DNA of 64,000 nucleotides. Source: MED-G105 sp038522945. Its GTDB lineage: Bacteria; Pseudomonadota; Alphaproteobacteria; Caulobacterales; Parvularculaceae. The position numbers and the translations under genes are program-made. This document shows, in pieces, positions 8,582-17,202 of this stretch (positions are counted from its first letter, which is position 1; every line of letters starts with the position of its first letter). Below the pieces are notes generated by a model. That model saw only the letters and a program-made list of their open reading frames with translations, was not told where the DNA came from and did not search any database. The stretch spans positions 1 to 64,000 of the forward strand of contig JBCBJV010000005.1 of NCBI GenBank assembly GCA_038522945.1, in the 5' to 3' direction.

Positions 8582-9997
8582 TTAAAGCATGAAGCCGAGA
8601 TTGCCCGTGGAAAAGGCCGGCAATCTCGGGAAGACCGCATTGATCTCTGTGCTGTCTAATCCAAACCATGTGCCAAGCGTTGCCCCGTATTGCTCGACGG
8701 ACACACTTGGGATGAGCCTTCCCCGGGATGAGGTGTAGGTTTGTGCATCCAGATCCGGCCGCGCGATTTCGCCAAAGACCTTCCGTCCGTCAACCATACC
8801 GCCTGCAACAAAATGGTGCGCGCCCCATCCGTGATCGGTGCCGTTGCCGTTATCGCCGAGCGTGCGGCCAAAATCAGACGCCGTGAATACCGTTACATTA
8901 TTCCAAGCGCCCAGCTCAATCATCGCTGTACGGAATGCGGCAATGGCGTCCGCCACTTGCGTCTGTAGTCCCGGCAAGTCGTTTCGTTGATTTGCATGGG
9001 TATCAAATCCACCAAGCGTTGCGTAAAATATCTGGCGGCTTAAGCCGAGCTGATCGCGGATGGCAATGGCTTGCGCTGCGGTACGTAACTGACGTCCGAG
9101 GCCCGTTTCCGGAAAAACTGTCGTGATCGCACTGCCTGCCGCATCTGCCGCCGCGGCAAACTCCTCATTGTTCAGCACACCTGCATTTGTTGAAAATGCC
9201 AGATCGCGTTCCAGCAGGAAATTTGAACTAAAGTCCTGACGGATCAGCGCCTCGCGCAACCGAACTCGCGCCGCATCCGACTGGCTGTTAAAGCCCAAAA
9301 GGTTTCGATTGTTCACCGCTCGTAACAGAGGAATATTCCCTGATGGCAGGTTGTAGGGCCGGGTGCCGGGCGCAGACAAGAACACATCCGCTGACCCGAC
9401 ATTAATCCCCACGAAGGGTCGATCACTCGTTTGAACCCCCGGGAATGCCGCATCGAGAAAACGCCCGCCCCATCCGAAGCGCTCGCCTTCCGCCGCCAGT
9501 GACATCCACGTGGATTGCTGGTCGTTGTGGGAGAACAGCTTCTTCGGCAACTCCACAGAATTGTTGTCAAATGTGGTTCGGGTTGTTGGCTCGATAAGGG
9601 GGCCGACGCCGCCGACCACCGCCAACTCGCCGGCATCGAAAATGTCTTTCAAGGGGCTCAATTGCTGGGGCAGACCAATGCGGCGCCCGCCAATCACCTC
9701 AGGATTGTCCGGGGCCAGCTCAAGGAGGTTGGCCAAGGTGCGAGAGCCGTCACCTGCGTTCGTGTACGCATTAAAGAGCTCCAGTCGGATCTGGCTAAGC
9801 GCGTCATACTCATCTGCATCCAAAGGCAGAATTGTATCCGCATGATCCAATCCGCCCTTTAAGAAGACACAAACCAGCGCCTTGTAACCGGTCGTATCTG
9901 CGGCGTGGCCTGCACCGGCAAAAATGGACGTCATCCCGGCTAGCCCGCTTGACGCCGCCAGTCCATTCAGAAATAGCCTTCGGTTCAATCGTGACAT
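8582..9997 (-). CDS. DUF1501 family Tat-exported protein
   Basis: A 471-residue exported protein with a twin-arginine signal (NRRLFLNGLAA at 5-15, cleavage near GHA). The body matches DUF1501, related to the alkaline phosphatase/sulfatase fold. Visible family phrases are FLKGGLDHADTILPLD, GGFDTHANQRNDLPG, FTASDFGRTLGDNGNGTDHGWGAHHFVAGG. The Asp/His-rich segments could bind metal. Biochemical role unknown. It starts 12 bases after the DUF1800 stop with GGGAG upstream, so the two are co-transcribed; DUF1501 and DUF1800 genes are commonly found as a pair. Confidence 0.9.
   Translation of the reverse strand: MSRLNRRLFLNGLAASSGLAGMTSIFAGAGHAADTTGYKALVCVFLKGGLDHADTILPLDADEYDALSQIRLELFNAYTNAGDGSRTLANLLELAPDNPEVIGGRRIGLPQQLSPLKDIFDAGELAVVGGVGPLIEPTTRTTFDNNSVELPKKLFSHNDQQSTWMSLAAEGERFGWGGRFLDAAFPGVQTSDRPFVGINVGSADVFLSAPGTRPYNLPSGNIPLLRAVNNRNLLGFNSQSDAARVRLREALIRQDFSSNFLLERDLAFSTNAGVLNNEEFAAAADAAGSAITTVFPETGLGRQLRTAAQAIAIRDQLGLSRQIFYATLGGFDTHANQRNDLPGLQTQVADAIAAFRTAMIELGAWNNVTVFTASDFGRTLGDNGNGTDHGWGAHHFVAGGMVDGRKVFGEIARPDLDAQTYTSSRGRLIPSVSVEQYGATLGTWFGLDSTEINAVFPRLPAFSTGNLGFML
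8595..8629. terminator. 11-bp perfect inverted repeat past regA
   Basis: Arms CCGAGATTGCC (8595-8605) and GGCAATCTCGG (8619-8629) pair perfectly around a 13-base loop. The element lies inside the last codons of the convergent DUF1501 gene and 30 bases after the regA stop. There is no U-tract on either strand, so it may be a stabilising 3' structure or a Rho-assisted end rather than a textbook intrinsic terminator. Confidence 0.4.
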
Positions 9998-10009
9998 ACC
10001 CGCTCCCGT

Positions 10010-11791
10010 CTATCTCTGGATCCGATAGGATGGTGCATTGACGGTGATCAGCACCGCAAGCTTGACCCGTTTCAATCGATCGTCATCCTCGCTGCCGTCC
10101 CGTATAGGAAACGCATCAAGCGTCTCAACAATGTCCGTACGGGTAGCTGCTTCCATGCGCCCCCCGGTCAAGAGCACATCCAAGTGATCAGCCAATGCTC
10201 CTGCGTCATCGGCGAGCAGAATTTCGTCAGTATAGTTGGGATTGAATGTCGTATTGTTCTGTTGCCCCGGCGATTCATCAAACACAAACCGGGTCATGAA
10301 GTTGGTATATCCAACGGCAGATCCATCATTGACGATCTGAAACTCCGGCACGGTCAGGCCCTGCTGGCCGGCCTCCGTTCCCGGCGGGACAAATCCCGGA
10401 CGGTAAAAATTAAACACGGACGGTGCCCGGAACGGCATTTGGGCCAGGCGATCAGCGGCGCTCCGAGTATCACTTAGTTGAAACTCATTATTCGGATCGA
10501 TTTCTGTTGTACGGAAGGCCCGGACATAATGGACAAAATTGATCACCGGCTCGCGCACTTTCCCATTGCATTCGCTCGCCTGGAGAGGCTCGTCGAAGTT
10601 CGTTTCATCGAGCAAGACCGCGGCGATGGTCGCCGCCAATGAGCCACGCTGACCGGTCCCGAAACTCTGGCCACCCTCTGACACATAGGTACCAGTCGCG
10701 AATGCCGTTGCCACGCGCTCGACATACTCCGGAGCCGGATTAGGCGCAGTGAAGCGCTGGATCAATTGCCGCGCAATAAAGGGCGGGACGTTTGGATGGT
10801 TAAAAATGATATCAAGCGCCTGGTCGATACTTTCATTACCGGGCGTACCGGCAGGGATCGTTGCACCCAGGAACGTTTTTTCGAGGGGCGAATGCTGGTT
10901 ATCGTCCATGACGAGCGGGGCATACTCCGCGTCCACATCCGCATCGTTGAAGAAGTTGCCGCCCTTCGGGTTAAGGCCGGTGAAGACCCGCGCGAGGCCT
11001 TCAACATCGCTATTGTCGTAAGTCTCGATTTCCTCACCATTGGCGTCGAGCCTTGGGGTCCCGTCCATATTCAATTCGATCAGACCGATGGAAAAAAGCT
11101 GCATGATCTCGCGGGCATAATTTTCATCGGGCATGCGTCCGCGTGCGGGATCGGCTTTGCGGTTCTGCATATAGGTCAAAAACCGCGCCATAAGAGGCGT
11201 GTACGTTACATCGTCCAGGAGATCGCGGTAATTTCCAAACGCATTCCGCGCAATAGCATCCACATAGAATGCCGCACGACGGTCTCCAATGTTACCTCCA
11301 ATCCTGGCATTCGCGACGACAATTTGAGAGAGCGCAAAGGTCATCCGTGTTCGGAGCTGATCATCATTCTCAATGAAAGCCTTCCAGACCTCTTCGCGGA
11401 AGACATTATTGGTATCGCGGTCATCTTCGGAGGTGAGTGGCACGACCCGGGGCAGATAGAGTGTCGCTGGCTTGGCAATTTCCGCGGCAATCCAGTCTTC
11501 AATCTCTTGTCCAACGAGCGCATCGATTTCTTCGGGGCGGCCCCCAAAGGTCGCCATAGTGAGAAAACGAACCGCTTCTTCTTCCGTCTCAATCATGATG
11601 CCCGCCGATGCAACAGGCGGCGGCATTGGTGACGGGCTTGGTGCGGGCGCTGGAGCGGGGGCTGGGGTCGGATCATTGGCAGCCGGTGTGGATGGTCCGC
11701 TTCCTGATGAACCGCCACAGGCAGCTAGCACGGCAAGCGCAAACAAGGCCGCTAGGCGGGGGACAGATCTTCGAGCTTGAAAACACAACAT
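10010..11791 (-). CDS. DUF1800 family lipoprotein
   Basis: A 593-residue envelope protein. The ATG at 11791 has AAGGA ten bases upstream and gives a lipoprotein signal with lipobox VLAAC, then a Gly/Ser and Pro/Ala-rich linker, then the DUF1800 domain from about residue 65. Family phrases include FLTMATFGGRPEEI, NYAREIMQLFSIGLIELNMDG, DNSDVEGLARVFTGL and HPNVPPFIARQLIQRF. Function is not established. It is first in an operon with DUF1501. The lipoprotein form with a long linker suggests surface tethering, while its partner is released by Tat. Confidence 0.9.
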   Translation of the reverse strand: MLCFQARRSVPRLAALFALAVLAACGGSSGSGPSTPAANDPTPAPAPAPAPSPSPMPPPVASAGIMIETEEEAVRFLTMATFGGRPEEIDALVGQEIEDWIAAEIAKPATLYLPRVVPLTSEDDRDTNNVFREEVWKAFIENDDQLRTRMTFALSQIVVANARIGGNIGDRRAAFYVDAIARNAFGNYRDLLDDVTYTPLMARFLTYMQNRKADPARGRMPDENYAREIMQLFSIGLIELNMDGTPRLDANGEEIETYDNSDVEGLARVFTGLNPKGGNFFNDADVDAEYAPLVMDDNQHSPLEKTFLGATIPAGTPGNESIDQALDIIFNHPNVPPFIARQLIQRFTAPNPAPEYVERVATAFATGTYVSEGGQSFGTGQRGSLAATIAAVLLDETNFDEPLQASECNGKVREPVINFVHYVRAFRTTEIDPNNEFQLSDTRSAADRLAQMPFRAPSVFNFYRPGFVPPGTEAGQQGLTVPEFQIVNDGSAVGYTNFMTRFVFDESPGQQNNTTFNPNYTDEILLADDAGALADHLDVLLTGGRMEAATRTDIVETLDAFPIRDGSEDDDRLKRVKLAVLITVNAPSYRIQR

Positions 11792-12162
11792 AAGCAGATG
11801 TCCTTCGTTGGCCGCTTCACGTGGCCGCGCCACAAGCGCTCACAAGTCTTATCGGATGGTCGATGAAACAATGCCCGACGTCCTTGCGTTGTTTTCATAC
11901 AACAATGGTTTGAAATATTTGTGTAACTCTACACATCTCAGAGATGTAATTTGGAGCGGCGATTCGCTATATGACTGAAAACTGCAAGACTCTCAGCAAT
12001 TCAGGGCATTCGGTTGCTTATGTCATTCAGCCGCCGACATTGTCGTTTTTCGCTATCCAACCCAACTGAACCTTACAAACGGTTCATCTGATGTGAGTAG
12101 ACCCCCAAAACGTTTCACGAGACCATCAACGGCATCATGACAACCAGTCAGAGGACACCTCA
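11792..12162. promoter_or_regulatory. 371-bp divergent region between DUF1800 and M16 operons
   Basis: No gene is seen here. It must hold promoters for both directions. A perfect 15-bp palindrome at 11933-11947 (ACATCTC A GAGATGT) lies 142 bases from the DUF1800 start and 216 bases from the M16 start. A 5-6-5 inverted repeat (GTTGT...ACAAC) lies about 35 bases before it. I could not define -35/-10 boxes with confidence. Confidence 0.4.
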
Positions 12163-13566
12163 ATGAAAGTGACACACTCACTTAACACGGCGCTAACCGT
12201 GATCAGCGCACTCATCCTTGGCCTAGCGGGCCGTGCGAGTGCCGCTGAATTCAGCGTGCCTGTGCAGTACCACACGCTCGACAACGGCCTGAAAGTCGTT
12301 CTGTCCGAAGACCATTCCGTGCCGACCGTCACCGTTGGGGTGTATTATGGCATCGGATTCCGCATCGAACCGCGCGATCGCACCGGTTTTGCGCACCTTT
12401 TTGAACACATGATGTTCCAGGGGACACCGACCTTCCCGAAGGGCAGCTTCGATAACCTCATCAACAATAATGGGGGCATCAATAACGGCTCAACACGCTT
12501 TGATTTTACGAACTACTTCGAAGTGGTCCCGGCGCATGTTCTAGAACCGGTCCTTTGGGCAGAAGCCGACCGGATGAAAGCAGTCGATCTGAACCAGGCC
12601 AATCTCGACAATCAGGTTGGCGTTGTGAAAAACGAGGTTCTGGTGAACGTCGTCAACCGGCCCTATGGCGGATTCCCCTGGCTCGATCTTCCCCAGCTGG
12701 CCAACGAAAACTGGTACAATGCCCACAACTTCTATGGCGACCTTGCCGACCTTGAAGCGGCAAACCTGGAAGACGTGGCGCAGTTCTTCGAAGACTTTTA
12801 TGCGCCGAACAATGCGGTGCTGGTTGTCGCCGGTGATTTTGACCCGGACCAAACCCTAGACTGGGTGAATGAGTACTTCGGCGATATTCCGCAGTCTGAC
12901 ACATTGACCTTTCCGGATGTCTCTGAGCCTCGGCAAGAAGAAGAAAAGCGTACAAGCAAAACCGATCCGCTGGCACCGCAGCCCGCCCTTGCATGGGCCT
13001 ACCACATCCCGGAGCGCGGGACGCCTGAATGGTATGCCATGATCCTGATCGACTACATTCTCCTCAATGGAGACGACAGCCGCCTTCATCAGAAACTGGT
13101 TCAGGAAAAAGGGTATGGCAGCTTTGTTGCCGGTGGGATCAACTGGCCTCTTGGCAACCCGTTCAATTACAACGGTCCGATGATTTCGTCCGCCTTCATT
13201 ATCCATGGGACGGAATACGACGCCGATACCATTCTGGCTGATGTCGACGGGATCATCGACGACTTAAAGTCAACCCCGATCTCTGCTGAAGAGCTTACCC
13301 GGGCGCGAACGAAAGCCCGCTCGGACTTTTACAATGTTGCCGGCGACGGGAACCGAATTGGCCTCATTGACCTGCTGGCCGTGTTCGCTCTCTTCGATGA
13401 CAACCCTGGCCGGATCAATACTATCGACAGCGAACTTGATGTGGTGACGCCGGAGCTGATCCAGAAAACGGCGCAGGAATACTTCCGGTCGACCAATCGC
13501 TCAATCATCACGCTGGAACCGGGCGCGGCGCAAAGACGCGCGCCAGCCGATGGCAATCCTCAGTAG
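12163..13566 (+). CDS. M16 family zinc peptidase, catalytic subunit
   Basis: Exported insulinase-type metallopeptidase of 467 residues. A signal peptide ends near residue 28 (RASAAEF). The inverted zinc motif HLFEH is at 78-82, and the third ligand is at Glu158 (KNEVLVN), the expected distance. Bacterial M16 pairs of this kind work as heterodimers that degrade peptides in the periplasm. The ATG is preceded by GAGGACA. The second M16 gene starts 18 bases after the stop, so the two products are very likely made together. Confidence 0.93.
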   Translation: MKVTHSLNTALTVISALILGLAGRASAAEFSVPVQYHTLDNGLKVVLSEDHSVPTVTVGVYYGIGFRIEPRDRTGFAHLFEHMMFQGTPTFPKGSFDNLINNNGGINNGSTRFDFTNYFEVVPAHVLEPVLWAEADRMKAVDLNQANLDNQVGVVKNEVLVNVVNRPYGGFPWLDLPQLANENWYNAHNFYGDLADLEAANLEDVAQFFEDFYAPNNAVLVVAGDFDPDQTLDWVNEYFGDIPQSDTLTFPDVSEPRQEEEKRTSKTDPLAPQPALAWAYHIPERGTPEWYAMILIDYILLNGDDSRLHQKLVQEKGYGSFVAGGINWPLGNPFNYNGPMISSAFIIHGTEYDADTILADVDGIIDDLKSTPISAEELTRARTKARSDFYNVAGDGNRIGLIDLLAVFALFDDNPGRINTIDSELDVVTPELIQKTAQEYFRSTNRSIITLEPGAAQRRAPADGNPQ

Positions 13567-13584
13567 GCGGAAAGGAAAAACGCA

Positions 13585-15006
13585 ATGAAAACGAAAACCC
13601 TCTTTTCCGCTCTCGCTGCCCTAACAATTGCGATGCAAGGCGGGCCTTCCATTGCTCAGGATGGACCACCACCAGTTGGCGAGCCGAAATCCTTCGAATT
13701 GCCGACGACAGAAACCTACAAACTGCGCAATGGCATGAAAGTGACCCTTGTCCCCTTTGGTGCGGTGCCAAAAGTCACGCTCCGGGCCGTCACACGCGTT
13801 GGCAATCTAAATGACGGCGACACGCCTTGGATCTCCGACTTGACCGCGGACATGCTGAAAGAAGGTGCCGATGGTAAGTCGGCGGTTGAAATCGCAACCA
13901 TCGCAGCATCGATGGGCGGGAATGTCGGTGTGGGTGTGGGCCTTGACCAGACGAGCGTGGCCATGGATGTGTTGAGCGAATCCGCAGATGAGGCAGTCGC
14001 CCTGATCGCAGGCATTATTCAGCGGCCAGACTTTCCGGAAGAGGCATTCGACCGCATCAAAACGAACCGCGTGCGCGATCTGTCGGTTTCGGCAAGCCAG
14101 CCCCAGTCGATTGCAACAGCTGCGTTCTCTGAGATTATGTATCCGGACCATCCCTATTCAAAGGCGGTCTTGCCCGATGCGGAAGAGATTAGCGGGCTTA
14201 CCCTCGACCAATTGAAAGCATTCCATGCTGACAATTTTGGTGCTGCCCGTACCCACCTCTATGTGGTTGGCAAGTTCGACAAACGATCCTTGAAAAAGGC
14301 CATCAAGAAGAACTTCAGAAAATGGCAAAAAGGATCCGGCACACTTGAGCTTGTGCCAGGTGACAGTTCTGGCCCTGCGGTTGAACTCATCGACCGTCCG
14401 GGGGCGGTCCAATCCACCATTCGTCTTGGCAAGCGCATCCCGGCGCTCGATGGCACCGTTGCCGTGAGTGCAGCAAACACCATGTTGGGCGGATACTTTT
14501 CTTCGCGGATCACCAAAAACATCCGCGAGGACAAAGGATATACCTACTCGCCGCGCTCTTCCGTAAGCGCAGAAGTTGGCGCGGCTTACTGGAATGAGGC
14601 TGCAGACATTACGTCTGATTCCACAGGACCCGCCCTCGTGGAAATCATCAAGGAAATCGACGATCTGGTTCAAAACCCGCCGCCTGCAGAGGAATTGCAG
14701 GGTGTACAGAACTATATGAGTGGGATTTATGTGATCCGCCTTGCCTCCCGCGGAGGGGTCGCATCACAGCTTTCCTTCGTCAATCTGCACGGTCTCGGCC
14801 TTGAATATCTGGAAAACTATGTGGGCAACGTCCAAGCCCTGACGCCTCAAACCGTACATGAAGCCGCGAAAGAGCATCTGGATGTGGCCGATATGAGCCT
14901 CGTGGTTGTTGGTGACATGGCCTCGGTGCGGGAACAGTTAGAAGCAGTCCCTGCATTCGCGGCCCAATTGCCTGATCAAGAAGAGGCGCCAGCTTCGGAA
15001 GAATAG
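13585..15006 (+). CDS. M16 family peptidase-like subunit lacking the zinc motif
   Basis: Partner subunit of 473 residues with a signal peptide (cleavage near IAQDG). At the position of HxxEH it reads SDLTADMLKEG, so it cannot bind zinc in the usual way. The C-terminal M16 domain keeps the NIREDKGYTYSPRS segment, whose Arg/Tyr residues help hold substrate in the active partner. This matches active/inactive M16 pairs such as mitochondrial processing peptidase beta/alpha. AAAGGA precedes the ATG. A perfect terminator hairpin follows the stop. Confidence 0.92.
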   Translation: MKTKTLFSALAALTIAMQGGPSIAQDGPPPVGEPKSFELPTTETYKLRNGMKVTLVPFGAVPKVTLRAVTRVGNLNDGDTPWISDLTADMLKEGADGKSAVEIATIAASMGGNVGVGVGLDQTSVAMDVLSESADEAVALIAGIIQRPDFPEEAFDRIKTNRVRDLSVSASQPQSIATAAFSEIMYPDHPYSKAVLPDAEEISGLTLDQLKAFHADNFGAARTHLYVVGKFDKRSLKKAIKKNFRKWQKGSGTLELVPGDSSGPAVELIDRPGAVQSTIRLGKRIPALDGTVAVSAANTMLGGYFSSRITKNIREDKGYTYSPRSSVSAEVGAAYWNEAADITSDSTGPALVEIIKEIDDLVQNPPPAEELQGVQNYMSGIYVIRLASRGGVASQLSFVNLHGLGLEYLENYVGNVQALTPQTVHEAAKEHLDVADMSLVVVGDMASVREQLEAVPAFAAQLPDQEEAPASEE

Positions 15007-15042
15007 CCATTCCAAGGCTTCTTTGCGCTTTGGTCGATACAA

Positions 15043-15071
15043 GGGTCGCCTCTGAGAGGCGACCCATTTTC
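15043..15071 (+). terminator. Intrinsic terminator after the M16 pair
   Basis: A perfect ten-base-pair stem (GGGTCGCCTC at 15043-15052, GAGGCGACCC at 15056-15065) with a TGA loop, followed by ATTTTCTT. It lies 37 bases past the second M16 stop and just before the convergent gene's stop. Confidence 0.8.
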
Positions 15072-15078
15072 TTCCGCT

Positions 15079-15549
15079 TTAACGTGTAAGCCGTTTTGCC
15101 AGTGCCTCGATGATCGCCTTGTCCTTCGAACGGTTTAGTAGGCGATAAATCCGGATTTGGTCGGCGATACTTGGCACAAATACCCCGGCGCAGGAGATGC
15201 AGGTCTCTGGAATTCCTTGCGTCCAGCCATCTTCCGTATGCACCTCAAAGTCCGCCATCACCTCAACCGGGATTGGCGACTGCTCAAAGCGCATAAATAC
15301 CTTGCTTCGAAAACTGCCAGATGGCGGCGGTCCGGTGAAGGGAAGCGAACCGGTGGCATTCGCAAAGGCGTTTGCGTCTCTGACGCTCATCATCAGATCG
15401 ACATCTGCAGGGGTAGCCGGCCAGGCACCGACAAGATGTGCCGCGCCGGAGAACACTATCCACCACGGATCGTGAGCACCCATTGCAAAGGTGTTGATCC
15501 ATTCCAGGCTTTCACGGAGGGGAGACGTAAGGTCAGTTGCCTTTAGCAT
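15079..15549 (-). CDS. Hypothetical protein, nucleotidyltransferase-like
   Basis: I do not recognise a named family. The 156-residue protein has a pattern resembling the minimal nucleotidyltransferase fold: a Gly-containing FSGAAHLVGAW near residue 35, then a PADVDLMMS stretch giving the D-x-D pair, then a strand IPVEVMADFEV that could carry the third acidic residue. The start is uncertain: ATG at 15549 follows GAGGGGG, while GTG at 15588 or ATG at 15576 would extend it. It lies downstream of mmcB on the same strand and may be in that operon. Confidence 0.55.
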   Translation of the reverse strand: MLKATDLTSPLRESLEWINTFAMGAHDPWWIVFSGAAHLVGAWPATPADVDLMMSVRDANAFANATGSLPFTGPPPSGSFRSKVFMRFEQSPIPVEVMADFEVHTEDGWTQGIPETCISCAGVFVPSIADQIRIYRLLNRSKDKAIIEALAKRLTR

Positions 15550-15602
15550 TGACAGGTCCCCCTCTTCCCCACGCATAGGACTTCCCACTTAGGGCCGCAC
15601 GA

Positions 15603-16079
15603 TTAAAGCTGCGCAATCGCCTGAAGATGCGCAAGGCGCACCGCAGCCTGACGGGCATACTTCAAGGTCAAAGACTTGCGCCGGGCGGGCGCCAGGCCAT
15701 ATTCCGGTGCCTCGCGAACAATAGCGCCGTGGAACCCATCAGCCACAATAAGCCCCGGTTCATCCGGGAGCAGACTTTTCGGAAACGCCTCGTCCACGGC
15801 GAAATAGAACGCATCACAAAAAGGGATGTACTCGTTCCATTTCTGATCGCCGGTGAAATCCGCCTGGCACGACTTCACCTCGGAGATAATCAACTGGCCC
15901 TTTGGTGTGAGGGCCGCCACATCTGCCCGCCGACCATTGGGCAAGCGAAACTCTGTGAGACACGAACAGCCCAAATCCTGAAAGAGGCGCGAAACACCTC
16001 GCGTAACTGCTGCGGTTACCTGGGGACGCACCCCTGCCTGTTCGGCACTATCGGAAGGAAATAGATCGGTGTTCTGCAT
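15603..16079 (-). CDS. mmcB: MmcB-type DNA repair nuclease (DUF1052)
   Basis: Matches the alphaproteobacterial MmcB family, linked in Caulobacter to resistance to mitomycin C damage. The short protein (158 residues from the ATG at 16079; a GTG at 16094 would add five) is a PD-(D/E)xK nuclease-like domain. With this numbering the motif residues are Glu43, Asp53 (RRADVAAL) and Glu67-x-Lys69 (SEVKS). It sits between a ferredoxin gene and a small hypothetical gene on the same strand. No LexA box was identified, so damage regulation is unproven. Confidence 0.85.
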   Translation of the reverse strand: MQNTDLFPSDSAEQAGVRPQVTAAVTRGVSRLFQDLGCSCLTEFRLPNGRRADVAALTPKGQLIISEVKSCQADFTGDQKWNEYIPFCDAFYFAVDEAFPKSLLPDEPGLIVADGFHGAIVREAPEYGLAPARRKSLTLKYARQAAVRLAHLQAIAQL

Positions 16080-16133
16080 TTGTTCATGCAACACCCGATC
16101 CGATCTGGCGTCAAGAGCGATCAGTTGGCTCGC

Positions 16134-16454
16134 TTAGCCCTGGAATTCCGGGAGACGCACAACCAGCCCATCGAGATCGCTCTTGACGGTGATCTGACAA
16201 GAAAGACGCGAGTTTTCTTTTGGGGAGGAGGCAAAATCGAGCATCGACTCTTCCATCGGCTCAGGCTTGCCGGTTTTTTCACGCCAAGCGTCATCCACAT
16301 ACACATGGCAGGTGGCACAGGCGCAAGCCCCGCCGCAGTCTGCATCAATACCGGGCACGGAGTGCTTAATGGCATTTTCCATCACGGAAAGACCGGCCTC
16401 AGCGTCGATGACGTGCTCGGTTCCATTGTGCTCAATATAGGTGACTTTAGGCAT
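16134..16454 (-). CDS. Adrenodoxin-type [2Fe-2S] ferredoxin
   Basis: Small electron-transfer protein (106 residues). The cluster ligands follow the adrenodoxin pattern: Cys40-x5-Cys46-x2-Cys49 and then Cys86 (LSCQITV). An extra Cys44 sits inside the loop, as is common in FdxB-type proteins. It may serve cytochrome P450, haem-A or Fe-S assembly partners; none is adjacent. It is first in a minus-strand group with mmcB (39-54 bases downstream) and divergent from tsaE. Confidence 0.93.
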   Translation of the reverse strand: MPKVTYIEHNGTEHVIDAEAGLSVMENAIKHSVPGIDADCGGACACATCHVYVDDAWREKTGKPEPMEESMLDFASSPKENSRLSCQITVKSDLDGLVVRLPEFQG

Positions 16455-16629
16455 GGACGGCGGTTCCTGTTCATTTTCTCACAGCGCGACTCTCGCATAG
16501 TTTGGCAGGACACCGATAGACTTGGGGAATCGGCATTGCCAGGCGAGCGTGACTGACTACGTAGGCAATGTCACATAAACGCCCAATCGCCAGAGACAAG
16601 GGCTTTCACCAGGTTTCTGTTGTCACCTT

Positions 16630-17202
16630 ATGCCGCAAATCTCCGCCATTGACTGCCCCCTGCCCACCCTTGCATCGACGGCAAAGCTAGGGCGCGCGCT
16701 TGCTTCGACAATAGCCACAAAGATGACCTCGACGATGGCGTGCACCACTCGAACCAGACCGACCAATGGGCAAGAAACTGGCCTTGTCATCGCCTTGAAA
16801 GGGCCAGTTGGAGCGGGAAAGACCACCCTTGCCCGAGCCATCATTGCTGCGCTGACAGGCGAAGACGATGTAGCGAGCCCGACATTCGGCCTTGTAACCA
16901 CTTATGAAACGCCGATCGGCCCCAGCATCCGGCACATCGATCTTTATCGCTTGGAAGATCGAGAGGATGTTTGGGAACTTGGCCTTGAAGATGCCATGAC
17001 CGAGGACATCTGCCTGATTGAATGGCCGGATCTCATTGTCGATCTTTTGCCACCCACGACATTGCTTGTGGACCTTTCTGCAAGCAACGGCGCAAGGCGT
17101 GCAACCTTGAAATGGCAGGAAAATCTGCCCAGCAATAATCAGGTTCCCTCCGTCTGGTCTGCCCTGAACCAGCGCATTAACCCCGCCGAAATCGCCCGTT
17201 GA
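16630..17202 (+). CDS. tsaE: tRNA t6A37 biosynthesis ATPase TsaE
   Basis: ATPase of the TsaBDE machinery that puts threonylcarbamoyl on A37 of ANN-decoding tRNAs. The P-loop GPVGAGKTT is at 58-66, followed by the family phrases SPTFGLVTTYE, IDLYRLED and ICLIEWPD. At 190 residues it is longer than many homologues because about 25 Thr/Met-rich residues (27-51) separate the N-terminal LGRALA helix from the P-loop strand. It heads a tightly packed operon; its stop overlaps the TTG of the kinase gene. No good Shine-Dalgarno precedes the ATG. Confidence 0.92.
   Translation: MPQISAIDCPLPTLASTAKLGRALASTIATKMTSTMACTTRTRPTNGQETGLVIALKGPVGAGKTTLARAIIAALTGEDDVASPTFGLVTTYETPIGPSIRHIDLYRLEDREDVWELGLEDAMTEDICLIEWPDLIVDLLPPTTLLVDLSASNGARRATLKWQENLPSNNQVPSVWSALNQRINPAEIAR

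Noticed and set aside
10766..11632. 288-residue open frame antisense to DUF1800
   Set aside because: It runs opposite a clear DUF1800 gene, has no recognisable domain and arises from the GC-rich codon pattern.
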